From an uncultured Erythrobacter sp. (GTDB lineage Bacteria; Pseudomonadota; Alphaproteobacteria; Sphingomonadales; Sphingomonadaceae): 64,000 nt of DNA. Below are positions 8,707 to 17,878 of the stretch, piece by piece; within the stretch, counting starts at the first letter, position 1; each line of letters opens with the position of its first letter. The notes beneath the pieces were generated by a model that ran no database searches, had not been told where the DNA came from, and was given only the letters and a program-made list of their open reading frames with translations. The stretch is taken from the NCBI GenBank assembly GCA_947493165.1, contig CANLPY010000001.1:1836501-1900500 (forward strand). Direction: 5' to 3'. Both the position numbers and the translations under genes were made by a program.

Positions 8707-10395
8707 ATGGCTGGCGAGAGCACGAACGATATCATCACCACAATCCAGCCAGCGGTAACCCTGCTTGGTTTGGGGATTGGTGCAGCGTTGGTCTCGCGCG
8801 CGTGCCGACTCAATCCGATTGTCGGCTATCTCGTCCTTGGCCTAGGCATCGCCGCATTGGGATATCGAGAGGCATTCAGCGGACCGGTGGTTGCGACACT
8901 GGCAGAAGCGGGCGTGATGTTCCTGCTGTTTAATCTGGGTCTGCATTTCTCACTCGGCAAAATACGCGAGGAAGCGGGCAACATCTTCGGTTTTGGCAGT
9001 TTGCAAATGCTGATCGCGGGCGGAGGGTTTGCCGCGCTGTTTTTTGCCATTGGTCTGCCGCCAGCCTTCGCGATCATCGGCGGGTTTGCAATGGGACTTT
9101 CCTCGACAGCGGTGGTGATCGGCCTGGTGAGGGAACGCAATCAGGAAGATTGCCCGGTTGGCCGCGCATCGCAATCGATCCTGATTTTCCAAGACATCGC
9201 GGCGATCATGCTGTTGGTGGCGGCGGGCGCGCTAGGCAGCGGCGGAGCGTTGGGTCCGGCATTGGGTATGGCCGGACTAAAGGCGCTCGCGGCATTTGCG
9301 GTCGCTGTCGTTTTTGCACGCTACTTCACCGCGCCTTTGTTCCGTTTGATCGCGCGCGCCGGCTCTAGCGAGGTGTACACTGCAACCGCATTGTTCATCG
9401 CGCTTGCCGCTGGCTGGGCGACCGGCGTTGCGGGACTTTCGCTTACGCTCGGCGCGTTTCTGGGCGGAATGGCGGTTGCAGATTCGCGCTATCGCATCAT
9501 GGTTCAGACGGAAATTGATGCGTTTCGCGGGCTGTTCCTCAGCTTCTTCTTTATCTCGGTCGGGCTTTCAATCGACACGCTTATTCTTGCTAATAACTGG
9601 ATGCTGGCGGTGGCTGGAGCCGCCGCGCTTATTGCGCTTAAGTGTCTTCTCAACGTAGTGGCAGGCCTCGCCAATCGTTGGTCTGCACCGGGCTCCATTC
9701 AGCTGGGCTTTCTACTTGGGCAAGGCAGCGAGTTTGCGCTGGTGATCTTCGCTCTGCCGACAGTCGCTGCACTGGTCGATCCGATTGAGCCGCGCTTCTT
9801 GCCAATTCTTGTCACTGCGATTGCGATCAGCCTCGCGGTCACGCCGCTTATTTCCAATATCGGCCGCAGGCTGGCTGGCAAATTGCGGCGCGGCCCGGCG
9901 GATGAGAAGATGGCAGGCGATGATGCGGCGGTTGTCATCGTGGGCCTGGGACCGTCCGGGCGCGCCGTCGCAGATGCGCTGGCCCTCAATGACATTGGTT
10001 ATCTCGCGGTGGAATCTGAAACGCAGCGGTTCGAGATTGCGCAGGCCGATGGCTATCACGTGCATCACGCAGTGGCTGCCGATCCGCGCAGTTGGGATGC
10101 GCTGGGCATGGTCAAGCGTGAAGTTGTGCTTGTCTCAACCGGCAATGTGCAATTGACCCGCGAACTATCTCCGCTGGTGAAAGAGCGCCTGCCAGATGTT
10201 CAGCGGATTATCTCCGTACGCGGATCAAGCGAGGCACAGATGCTTCACGATACAGGCGCGCGCGTTATTGATGTGACCGCGCCGGGGGGATTGGAAGAAG
10301 TGGTAGCGGCGGTGTTTGGCGCGATTGGGGCAGAGCGCACGCGCAAGGGCGGCCACGATCAAGCGCCAGCCGCAGCAATGCAAGACGCAGCTTAA
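8707..10395 (+). CDS. CPA2 cation:proton antiporter with TrkA-N domain (KefB/YbaL-like)
   Basis: 562 residues. The first 390 or so form the Na+/H+-exchanger domain with about 12 membrane helices; LLFNLGLHFSL, GLSSTAVVIGL and ILIFQDIAAIM are typical of the KefB/KefC/YbaL branch. The C-terminal part is a Rossmann TrkA-N/RCK nucleotide-binding domain beginning VVIVGLGPSGRAV. Such proteins exchange K+ or Na+ for protons and are gated by nucleotide or glutathione-type ligands. Single gene, convergent with ihfB. Confidence 0.85.
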   Translation: MAGESTNDIITTIQPAVTLLGLGIGAALVSRACRLNPIVGYLVLGLGIAALGYREAFSGPVVATLAEAGVMFLLFNLGLHFSLGKIREEAGNIFGFGSLQMLIAGGGFAALFFAIGLPPAFAIIGGFAMGLSSTAVVIGLVRERNQEDCPVGRASQSILIFQDIAAIMLLVAAGALGSGGALGPALGMAGLKALAAFAVAVVFARYFTAPLFRLIARAGSSEVYTATALFIALAAGWATGVAGLSLTLGAFLGGMAVADSRYRIMVQTEIDAFRGLFLSFFFISVGLSIDTLILANNWMLAVAGAAALIALKCLLNVVAGLANRWSAPGSIQLGFLLGQGSEFALVIFALPTVAALVDPIEPRFLPILVTAIAISLAVTPLISNIGRRLAGKLRRGPADEKMAGDDAAVVIVGLGPSGRAVADALALNDIGYLAVESETQRFEIAQADGYHVHHAVAADPRSWDALGMVKREVVLVSTGNVQLTRELSPLVKERLPDVQRIISVRGSSEAQMLHDTGARVIDVTAPGGLEEVVAAVFGAIGAERTRKGGHDQAPAAAMQDAA

Positions 10396-10463
10396 AGCGC
10401 GCCGTCATGGGATTTTGATTGAAAGAAGCAGGCGTAAGCCCGCCTGGCCGCGTGGCTCGAACC

Positions 10464-10742
10464 TTAGTCGTTCAAGCGGCGGCGCATTTCCTTGCCAGCC
10501 TTGAAGTAAGGGACCCGTTTGGCAGGGACCTGAACCGTCTCACCCGTGCGCGGGTTACGCCCTTGGCGCGCTTCGCGTTCGCGGGTTGAAAAGGCCCCGA
10601 AACCGCGCAGCTCAACCCGGCCACCTTCGGCAAGACGTTGAGTAATCTCATCGAAGAATATATCGACCACCTGCTCGATCTCATCGGCACGCAGTTCTGG
10701 ATTGTCTTTGTGAAGCGCCTGCAGCAGCTCGGACCTAATCAT
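10464..10742 (-). CDS. ihfB: Integration host factor beta subunit
   Basis: 92 residues from the ATG at 10742, which has GGGAG just upstream; a longer frame to 10883 lacks such support. The HU/IHF fold is clear: helical N-terminus MIRSELLQAL, ELRGFGAFSTRERE, and the DNA-inserting arm with GRNPRTGE and the proline tip, then VPYFKAGKEMRRRL. With the alpha subunit it bends DNA and helps organise promoters and recombination sites. Confidence 0.92.
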   Translation of the reverse strand: MIRSELLQALHKDNPELRADEIEQVVDIFFDEITQRLAEGGRVELRGFGAFSTREREARQGRNPRTGETVQVPAKRVPYFKAGKEMRRRLND

Positions 10743-10943
10743 TTGTATCTCCCGCTCATGCGCCCGACTGGGCGCAAAGCCATCGAGGTTTCCCTCATTT
10801 GCGATGTTCAACCCCGACCCGATAGGCTGCGACTGTGAATGTATTCTGCCAGAGGCTTGCAAATCTCGCAAGCCACCACGCAAAATTGCTGAGTTGCCTT
10901 AACAAGCGGTGCCATATCACACTGCGCTGATCAGCTCAAAAGC

Positions 10944-11282
10944 TCAGTTTGGTTCAACCAAATCGGCCAAATCAATGCCCAGCCGATCCATTCTGGCACG
11001 GATTTCCGGCCATTCTTCGGCCAAAAACTGCTCTCGCTCGCTAGAGCATAATTTATCAGCTGCACCGTGCACGACATACATGCCAACGCCGCGCTGCACC
11101 TCTACCAAGCCATCATTTTGAAACTGCTGATAAGCTTTGGCGACCGTCAGCGGGTTTGCACCCTGTTCAGCAGCCAGAGCGCGCACTGACGGCAGCATTT
11201 CGCCTTCGGGATATTTGCCCTCAATAATGGCAGCCGCGATCTGATCGCGCAATTTGAGGTAGACAGGTCGACTCTGGCTCAT
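10944..11282 (-). CDS. GntR family regulator, YtrA type
   Basis: 112 residues from the ATG at 11282, preceded by GAGGGA. A GntR winged helix (VYLKLRDQIAAAIIEGKYPEG, LPSVRALAAEQG, VAKAYQQFQNDGLV) is followed by only about 40 residues with no ligand domain, which defines the YtrA subfamily. Those usually control neighbouring ABC transporters or themselves. Here no ABC gene is adjacent; the nearest gene is the POT transporter on the other strand, 210 bases away. An inverted repeat in its leader suggests autoregulation. Confidence 0.85.
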   Translation of the reverse strand: MSQSRPVYLKLRDQIAAAIIEGKYPEGEMLPSVRALAAEQGANPLTVAKAYQQFQNDGLVEVQRGVGMYVVHGAADKLCSSEREQFLAEEWPEIRARMDRLGIDLADLVEPN

Positions 11283-11292
11283 AGGTCCCTCT

Positions 11293-11322
11293 TTCGGTGC
11301 TGTAGTGCCATAATACACCGAA
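11293..11322. promoter_or_regulatory. Inverted repeat in front of the GntR gene, probable operator
   Basis: TTCGGTG (11293-11299) and CACCGAA (11316-11322) form a perfect 7-base inverted repeat with a 16-base centre that itself holds GTA...TAC. It begins 10 bases upstream of the regulator's start codon. The GGTG/GTA...TAC/CACC arrangement is like the operators of YtrA-type GntR repressors, so self-repression is likely. Confidence 0.45.
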
Positions 11323-11492
11323 GCGCGTCAAGTTCCCGAAAAAGTGCGCGCCTGCGGCAACATGCCTCACAAAAAGGGCGGTTTCACCCGCAACTAACGC
11401 TTCACACTTGCGATCAAGACGTTAGGGTGCGCCGCTTGAAGCGCCCTTGGGAGGGGTAGCTTAGATCATTTAAGCAAAGGGGCCTCTGGCTA

Positions 11493-13145
11493 ATGCATGA
11501 GCTAATTTTCACATTCGATTCTGCGTTCGAGATGTGGACGTTTTGGATCGCCGTAGTCGCCCTGGCGGGCTTTCTACTGGGCGGCTTGGTTTTGATTACT
11601 CGCCCCGAGGCGGAAGTCATCGGCCATCCAAAGGGTCTGTTTCTGCTGTTCATGGCAGAAATGTGGGAGCGCTTTTCTTACTACGGTATGCGCGCTCTGC
11701 TGATTTTCTACCTCATCCAACATTGGATGTTTGCAGAAGACAAGGCCTACGTCATCTACGGCGCCTACACCGCGCTGGTTTACATTGCGCCGGTTGTAGG
11801 CGGCTACCTCGCTGACCAGTTCATCGGCCAGCGTAAAGCCGTGCTGTTTGGTGCGGTCCTGCTGACGGTAGGTCACTTCTTCATGGCTTTCGAAGGAGGC
11901 GGAGGACAGGACGATCCCATGATCAATGTCTTCTGGCTGGCATTGGCATTGATCATTGTCGGCTCAGGTTTCCTGAAAGCAAATATCTCCGTAATCGTCG
12001 GTCAGCTTTATGAGCGCACCGACATCCGCCGCGATCCAGCATACACCATTTTCTACATGGGCATTAATGTTGGCGCGGCCACCGCATCGATCATCTGCGG
12101 CTTCCTGGGCCAGACCTACGGTTGGGAATACGGTTTTGGTCTCGCTGGTGTGGGCATGCTTATCGGTCTCATTTTCTTCATCGTTGGCAAGCCGTTGCTG
12201 CTTGGCAAAGGCGAACCCAAAGACCCGGCTAAGATTGCTGGCGGGAAAGAATGGGCCATCTATGGCGCCGGCCTTGCGATGGTAGGCTTGTGCTGGCTCG
12301 CCATTCAATATCAGGATCTGGTTGGCGCGGTGCTAGGCATCTTTGGCGGTGCTCTCGTGCTTTACGTGCTTTACACGGCGGTCGCGAAATTGGCCCCAGA
12401 AGAGCGCGATCGCATCTTCGCGGCCATGTTCCTTATCTTGGTGTCGATTGTATTTTGGGCACTGTTTGAACAAGCAGGATCGTCGCTCAACGTATTCACC
12501 GACCGTCATGTTGACACCCAAGGGGTCAACGCCTCGATGTTCCAATCGATCAATGCGATTTACATCGTCTTGCTTGCCCCGATCTTCGCCATGCTATGGC
12601 AAGGGCTCGCATCGAAAGGCGCTGAACCATCGACGCCAATGAAGTTTGGTCTCGCCGTTATTCAGGTCGGCCTTGGCTTCCTCGTGCTTGTATGGGGCGC
12701 GGAAACCGCTGGCATCAATGTGCCAACGCCGGTGATCTTCATCTTCCTGATTTACCTGCTGCACACCACTGGTGAGCTGTGCCTCAGCCCGGTTGGCTTG
12801 TCGGCGATGAACCGGCTTTCACCGGGTCACATGGCATCGCTGATCATGGGCACTTGGTTCTTTGCCTCGGCCACCGGCAACTTTGCAGCAGGCCTGATCG
12901 CTTCAGCGACAGGCGGCGATGGCGTTGGCGAAGAAGCGGGCAAACAGCTGGTGCTGGATGTGTACTCAACTGTTGGTTGGTATGCTGTTGGTATCGGCGT
13001 CGCCGTCATGGTCATTTCGCCATTGGTCAAACGCTTGATGCACCTTGATACATTGCAGGATGACGTTGTGCTCGCTGGCGCAGCAGAAGCTGGCCTTGAG
13101 GCGCAAGAGGCAGGCATTCACCCGGCCTCTCGGCCTGCTGAGTAA
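11493..13145 (+). CDS. Proton-dependent peptide transporter (POT/PTR2 family)
   Basis: 550 residues with about 14 membrane helices. The POT signature is intact: EMWERFSYYGMRALL (the ExxERFxYY proton/peptide motif), and the second family motif region GVNASMFQSINAIYIVLLAP. It imports di- and tripeptides with protons. Two exported amidohydrolases and an FKBP isomerase follow on the same strand (12-base gap, then overlaps), so peptide uptake and periplasmic processing may be linked. Confidence 0.9.
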   Translation: MHELIFTFDSAFEMWTFWIAVVALAGFLLGGLVLITRPEAEVIGHPKGLFLLFMAEMWERFSYYGMRALLIFYLIQHWMFAEDKAYVIYGAYTALVYIAPVVGGYLADQFIGQRKAVLFGAVLLTVGHFFMAFEGGGGQDDPMINVFWLALALIIVGSGFLKANISVIVGQLYERTDIRRDPAYTIFYMGINVGAATASIICGFLGQTYGWEYGFGLAGVGMLIGLIFFIVGKPLLLGKGEPKDPAKIAGGKEWAIYGAGLAMVGLCWLAIQYQDLVGAVLGIFGGALVLYVLYTAVAKLAPEERDRIFAAMFLILVSIVFWALFEQAGSSLNVFTDRHVDTQGVNASMFQSINAIYIVLLAPIFAMLWQGLASKGAEPSTPMKFGLAVIQVGLGFLVLVWGAETAGINVPTPVIFIFLIYLLHTTGELCLSPVGLSAMNRLSPGHMASLIMGTWFFASATGNFAAGLIASATGGDGVGEEAGKQLVLDVYSTVGWYAVGIGVAVMVISPLVKRLMHLDTLQDDVVLAGAAEAGLEAQEAGIHPASRPAE

Positions 13146-13156
13146 GACAGACAAAA

Positions 13157-14575
13157 ATGAGGAATATGATGCGAGCAAGAGCGCTTCTCACTGGATTGGG
13201 GAGCGCTCTTGCGCTCGCCGCCTGCACCACGGCCAACGGGGCGGACGACACGTCCGTCAAATCCGCGTCGTCGTCCGACGAGCCGCGTAGCGTATTTATG
13301 GGAGAGGACGGCAATGTCCCGTTCCCTTCAACCTATAAGGCCTATCCCGGCGCTGCGACGGCTCTGGTCGGCGCGACTGTTTATGACGGCGCGGGCGGAC
13401 GCATCGACAACGGAACCGTCCTTTTCCGCGATGGCAAAGTGGTTGCCATTGGCGCCAGCAACACAGCAACCGATGGTTATCAAGTCATCGATGGCTCAGG
13501 CAAATTCGTGACACCGGGCGTGATCGACATTCATTCTCACCTCGGCGATTATCCATCGCCCTCTGTTCCAGCGCACGCAGACGGCAATGAAGCCACCGCG
13601 CCCACCACGCCAGATGTGTGGACGGAACATTCCGTCTGGCCGCAAGATCCCGGTTTCAGCCGCGCGATGGCAAATGGCGGAATTACGTCGCTGCAAATCC
13701 TTCCCGGCTCAGCCAACCTCATGGGCGGCCGAGCGGTCACGCTTAAAAACGTGCCCAGCCGCACGGTGCAGGGCATGAAATTCCCCGGCGCACCTTACGG
13801 CTTCAAAATGGCCTGCGGTGAGAACCCCAAGCGGGTTTATGGCGGGCGCGGGCGCAAGCCCTCCACTCGCATGGGCAATTTTGCGGTCAATCGCCAAACA
13901 TGGCTCGATGCGATCGCCTATGCTGAACAAGACGATCCCAAGCGCGACCTTGGCAAGGAAACGCTTGTCGGTGTGCTCGACGGAGATATCCTGGTTCACA
14001 ACCACTGCTACCGCGCGGATGAAATGGCGCTGGTGATGGATATGGCCAAGGAAATGGGCTATAAAGTCAGCACGTTCCACCACGCGGTTGAAGCCTATAA
14101 AATCGGCGATCTGCTGCGCGAAAACGACGTGTGCAGCGCGATCTGGGCTGATTGGTATGGCTTTAAGATGGAAAGCTATGACGGTATTCCGCAAAACGCC
14201 GCTTACTTGCAACGCGAAGGCGCGTGCGTTGTCATCCATTCCGACGATGAAAATTCAATCCAACGTTTGAACCAAGAGGCCGCCAAGGCGCAGGCTGCTG
14301 GCGCGCGGATGGGCGTGGAAATCAGCGATGCCGATGTGATCGGCTGGATCACTTTGAACGCCGCCAAGGCCATGGGCATTGATGACATGACCGGCAGCCT
14401 AGAACCCGGCAAAATGGCCGATGTGGTGCTGTGGAATGGCGATCCGCTCAGCGTGTATTCCCGGCCTGAGAAAGTCTGGGTCGATGGCGCGCTGCTGTAT
14501 GATGCGATGGATCGCAAACGCCGTCCGGTGAGCGATTTTGAGCTGGGCCAACCGGGCATGGGAGACGTGAAATGA
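13157..14575 (+). CDS. Amidohydrolase superfamily lipoprotein
   Basis: 472 residues. An N-terminal signal ends in LAACT, a lipobox, so it is probably an outer-envelope lipoprotein. The amidohydrolase barrel shows GKFVTPGVIDIHSHLG, with the metal-binding HxH, later histidines in HNHCYR and STFHHAV, and VIHSDDE with the catalytic aspartate. The closing GSLEPGKMADVVLW is typical. Relatives include imidazolonepropionase-like and peptidase-type hydrolases. Start choice is uncertain: ATGs at 13157, 13166 and 13169 all keep the signal peptide. Confidence 0.85.
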   Translation: MRNMMRARALLTGLGSALALAACTTANGADDTSVKSASSSDEPRSVFMGEDGNVPFPSTYKAYPGAATALVGATVYDGAGGRIDNGTVLFRDGKVVAIGASNTATDGYQVIDGSGKFVTPGVIDIHSHLGDYPSPSVPAHADGNEATAPTTPDVWTEHSVWPQDPGFSRAMANGGITSLQILPGSANLMGGRAVTLKNVPSRTVQGMKFPGAPYGFKMACGENPKRVYGGRGRKPSTRMGNFAVNRQTWLDAIAYAEQDDPKRDLGKETLVGVLDGDILVHNHCYRADEMALVMDMAKEMGYKVSTFHHAVEAYKIGDLLRENDVCSAIWADWYGFKMESYDGIPQNAAYLQREGACVVIHSDDENSIQRLNQEAAKAQAAGARMGVEISDADVIGWITLNAAKAMGIDDMTGSLEPGKMADVVLWNGDPLSVYSRPEKVWVDGALLYDAMDRKRRPVSDFELGQPGMGDVK

Positions 14576-15873
14576 GGAAGCCTCTGTTTGCAAGCGCAGC
14601 AATCGCTGCGGTCGCTCTCGCCTCGCCCGCTGCGGCGCAGGATGTCGTCATCGCCAACGCTACTGTCGCGACCGGTGATGGCAGCGAACCAATCGAAAAT
14701 GGCGTGGTTGTCGTTCAAAATGGCAAAGTGACTTATGCCGGACCAGCCGCTGGGCAGAGCGTTGCATCAAGCACTTTGATCGACGCAAGAGGCGCGTGGG
14801 TAACGCCCGGTATTGTCTCTGCTGTAACCGACCTTGGCCTGTATGACGTGGGCGCCGTTGGGGCCAGCAACGACAAATCGGCGGGAAGTTCGCGCTTTAA
14901 CGCTGCGCTGGATGTCGCACCTGCGATCAACCCCGCCTCTCAACATATCAAGGTGAGCCGCGCTGGCGGCATCACCCGCGCTCTGGTCACGCCGTCACAC
15001 GGCAACTTCCTGTTTGCCGGACAAGGTGCGGTGATTGATCTGGGCGATGATGCCAACGCTGTAATGCAGGCCAAGTCATTCCAGATGGTTTCGCTGGGTG
15101 AGCGCGGCGCGCGGCTGTCAGGCGGCAGTCGCACAGCGGCCTATGTGGAACTTGCCAATGCTCTGGCTGAGGCAAGCGCCTTTGCTGCGGGAAATTGGGA
15201 GGGCGAGGAAGCCTTGCTAACCCGCGCCGATGCCCAAGCACTCGTCCCTGTCATTCGCGGTCAGCAACAATTGTATGTTGAGGTTGAACGCGCGGCGGAC
15301 ATTCGCAATGTCTTAGGGCTCAAACGCAAATATTCCCGGCTTGATCTGGTGCTGGTTGGCGCCAGCGAAGGCTGGCTGGTGGCGAGCGAGATTGCATCAT
15401 CCGGCGTTCCGGTGATTGCCGATGCGCTCGATGATCTACCCTCCAGCTTCGAACAATTGGGCGCAACCCAATCAAACGTTGGCCGGATGAGAGCTGCCGG
15501 CGTGAAAGTCGCAATCGGGCGGATGTCGGGAACGACCGATGGCCATCCGCGCAGCGCCGCGCAGTTTGCTGGCAACCTTGTCGCGCTTGGCAAAGTGCCA
15601 GGCGCAAGCGGCCTTTCATGGGGCCAAGCCTTGGCAACAATTAGCTCGATCCCTGCGGAAATCGCTGGGCACGGCGGCAAATTCGGCGTGCTGAAACCGG
15701 GCGCGGCCGGCGATGTCGTAATCTGGGACGGGGATCCGCTGGAAGTCAGCTCAGTCCCGACCCGGGTCTTTATCGACGGCGTTGAACAACCGCTAAGCAA
15801 TCATCAAAGCGAGCTGGCGAAACGATATCGCGATCTGGATGAAAGCGATCTGCCAAAGGCGTATGACTGGTGA
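14572..15873 (+). CDS. Amidohydrolase-like exported protein lacking the HxH metal motif
   Basis: 433 residues with a Sec signal peptide (ASAAIAAVALASPAAAQ). It overlaps the upstream amidohydrolase by 4 bases (ATGA). The fold is the same: VIANATVATGDG at the start and FGVLKPGAAGDVVIWDGDP at the end. However the place of the metal-binding HxH reads WVTPGIVSAVTDLG, with no histidine, and the later metal histidines are not evident. It may be a non-catalytic partner of the preceding enzyme. Confidence 0.8.
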   Translation: MRKPLFASAAIAAVALASPAAAQDVVIANATVATGDGSEPIENGVVVVQNGKVTYAGPAAGQSVASSTLIDARGAWVTPGIVSAVTDLGLYDVGAVGASNDKSAGSSRFNAALDVAPAINPASQHIKVSRAGGITRALVTPSHGNFLFAGQGAVIDLGDDANAVMQAKSFQMVSLGERGARLSGGSRTAAYVELANALAEASAFAAGNWEGEEALLTRADAQALVPVIRGQQQLYVEVERAADIRNVLGLKRKYSRLDLVLVGASEGWLVASEIASSGVPVIADALDDLPSSFEQLGATQSNVGRMRAAGVKVAIGRMSGTTDGHPRSAAQFAGNLVALGKVPGASGLSWGQALATISSIPAEIAGHGGKFGVLKPGAAGDVVIWDGDPLEVSSVPTRVFIDGVEQPLSNHQSELAKRYRDLDESDLPKAYDW

Positions 15874-16373
15874 GGGGCGCGTTTGCTAGCGCAGCAATTA
15901 GCGCCTCACTCCTTCTTACTGCGCCCGCATTTGCGCAGGCAGAGGCGTCTGAGCAGCCAGCGGATGCCAACGCACAAAGCATGGCGTGGCACAGCGCTCA
16001 GCAGACGTATTTGCTAGGGCTGAAAGCCGCAGATGGCTGGCGTTACCTAGATGGCGGTATTCGCTGGCGGTGGATTGACTACAATGGATCGCAAAAGCGT
16101 CCGACAATCGCCGATGACATCACGATCCATTACGAAGGTAAGCTGATTGATGGGACGGTGTTTGATAGCTCATACGAGCGCGGAGAGCCGGCCACCTTCC
16201 CACTCGGGCGGTTGATACCGGGCTGGCAGGCAGCGATCCCGCAAATGGCCGTGGGCGAGACTATCGAAATCGTCATACCCGCCGATTTGGCTTACGGCGC
16301 AGAGGGCGGCGGACCGATCCCCGGCAACGCAACGCTGATCTTCAAAGTGGAGCTGTTAGGGATTGGTGGTTGA
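15870..16373 (+). CDS. FKBP-type peptidyl-prolyl isomerase, exported
   Basis: 167 residues starting at the GTG at 15870, which overlaps the previous stop (GTGA). A signal peptide (SAAISASLLLTAPAFAQ) precedes an FKBP domain: ITIHYEGKLIDGTVFDSSY, LGRLIPGWQAAIPQM, VGETIEIVIPADLAYG and the closing LIFKVELL. It speeds proline isomerisation in periplasmic proteins. Coupling to the two amidohydrolases suggests it helps fold them. Confidence 0.9.
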   Translation: MRGAFASAAISASLLLTAPAFAQAEASEQPADANAQSMAWHSAQQTYLLGLKAADGWRYLDGGIRWRWIDYNGSQKRPTIADDITIHYEGKLIDGTVFDSSYERGEPATFPLGRLIPGWQAAIPQMAVGETIEIVIPADLAYGAEGGGPIPGNATLIFKVELLGIGG

Positions 16374-16397
16374 TCGCGCGCCAATAGAGGAACCGAC

Positions 16398-17069
16398 ATG
16401 ACAGCGCTAACCGAACTAATCCTCGCGAATATCACCTTTGTCGGTACACATTTTCTCATGTCCCACCCGCTGCGTGCCGCCATGGTGCGCAGCTTTGGCG
16501 CGGTTGGCTTTCGAGTCGTCTATTCGCTCATCAGCCTGATCGCGCTGGTGTGGATTTATTTCGCCTTCACAGCCGCGCCGCCCGCTGATTTGCCAGGTTC
16601 GGGAGAGATTGGCTGGATCATCGCGACCCTGCTGACGATCCCCGCGCTGGTGCTGTTCGCGGGATCGATGTCAGGCAATCCGGCATTGGGGCTGCCCGGT
16701 TCTGACGATATGGCGCGCGCTGAGCCTAAGGGCGTGTTCGCCGTCACCCGGCATCCGATGATGTGGGGCTTTGCGATCTGGGCGCTATCGCACATTGTGC
16801 TGTGGTGGAGCTGGCGCACAGTCGTCGTGGCCTTGGCGATGGGCTTTCTCGCGCTGGTCGGTGCGCGCATGCAGGACCGCAAGAAAGAAGTGCTGATGGG
16901 AGACGCGTGGCAAGTTTGGGAAGGCCGCACGCATTTGTGGCCGCGCTGGACCAAGCTGTTTTCCGCCGGCGCCTTGCCGTGGACCGTTGGGCTGATCCTG
17001 TTCGTGTTCCTAAGCTGGCTGCACATGCCAGTCGGCGGCATCCCAGCGGGCATTTGGCGCTGGTTCTAA
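16398..17069 (+). CDS. NnrU family membrane protein
   Basis: 223 residues with about six membrane helices. TRHPMMWGFAIWALSHI and the conserved histidines around the first helix (FVGTHFLMSHPLR) are typical of NnrU/isoprenylcysteine-methyltransferase-like proteins. NnrU was named for a role near nitrite/nitric-oxide reductase genes, but most members, as here, are not beside such genes. Function unknown in this context. Confidence 0.8.
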   Translation: MTALTELILANITFVGTHFLMSHPLRAAMVRSFGAVGFRVVYSLISLIALVWIYFAFTAAPPADLPGSGEIGWIIATLLTIPALVLFAGSMSGNPALGLPGSDDMARAEPKGVFAVTRHPMMWGFAIWALSHIVLWWSWRTVVVALAMGFLALVGARMQDRKKEVLMGDAWQVWEGRTHLWPRWTKLFSAGALPWTVGLILFVFLSWLHMPVGGIPAGIWRWF

Positions 17070-17079
17070 CAATTAAGGC

Positions 17080-17847
17080 TTACGGCAACGCCTCAATCCA
17101 ATCTGCTCGCGCCTCACCAGAGCTGCGCACGAAAGACAATTCATGGCCAAGTCCGCCAAAGGATTGAAATTCGCCTGAGGGCGCGGCACTCGCCAGCAAT
17201 CTGCCTTGGCTGTCAGGGATCAAACCATCATTCGTGCCATGCTGGATAAGCGCTGGCATATCCAATCCTGCGATCTTTTCCGCATTGCGATATTGATCCC
17301 GGACCAAAGAGCGTGCGGGCAGCCACCACAGATTTGCCGCAGCGGCATCGGGCAAGGATGTAAAAGGCGAGACGAGGATAAGCCCCGCTGCTTCGTGCCG
17401 TATGGCAAGCTCTGCCGCGACCCCGCCGCCAATGGAATTGCCGATGATCACGGTTTGCGAGACGGCAATCCCTTGCTCATTGAGCCACGCCATCGCCGCC
17501 TCGCCGTCCTGATACAGCCCTTCTTCCGAAGGCTCGCCCGGATTGCCGCCATAGCCGCGATATTCGACCAGCAATGCGCCGATCCCGCGATCAACCAATG
17601 CCGCGTTGGAGACACTCGCGCCGACCAGCGACCCGCCATTGCCGTGGAAATAGACCACGGTTTTCTGGCCCTCCGCCGCAGCGCGATAAAATGCGCGCAG
17701 TGACAGGCCGTCTACGGTTTGCAACTGGACTTCGCTGTATCCCGGCGTCAGCGGAGCAAGCTCTTGCGGTGCAGGATAGAGCAGCCGCGATTGCAGCGCC
17801 CACAACAAGATGATGATCGCCAGATAAGCGACCGCGATGGCGACCAA
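17080..17847 (-). CDS. Alpha/beta hydrolase, membrane-anchored (BEM46/ABHD13-like)
   Basis: 255 residues. An N-terminal hydrophobic anchor (AIAVAYLAIIILLWAL) is followed by an alpha/beta hydrolase domain: oxyanion region YFHGNGGS, nucleophile elbow GNSIGGG, acid in HGTNDGLIP and histidine in GLGHELS, a complete triad. Similar proteins are thought to be acyl-hydrolases facing the periplasm. It follows the crotonase gene by about 30 bases and ends 10 bases from convergent NnrU. Confidence 0.8.
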   Translation of the reverse strand: MVAIAVAYLAIIILLWALQSRLLYPAPQELAPLTPGYSEVQLQTVDGLSLRAFYRAAAEGQKTVVYFHGNGGSLVGASVSNAALVDRGIGALLVEYRGYGGNPGEPSEEGLYQDGEAAMAWLNEQGIAVSQTVIIGNSIGGGVAAELAIRHEAAGLILVSPFTSLPDAAAANLWWLPARSLVRDQYRNAEKIAGLDMPALIQHGTNDGLIPDSQGRLLASAAPSGEFQSFGGLGHELSFVRSSGEARADWIEALP

Positions 17848-17878
17848 CCCGCGAAAGATCAGCGTCGTGATGATGGCT

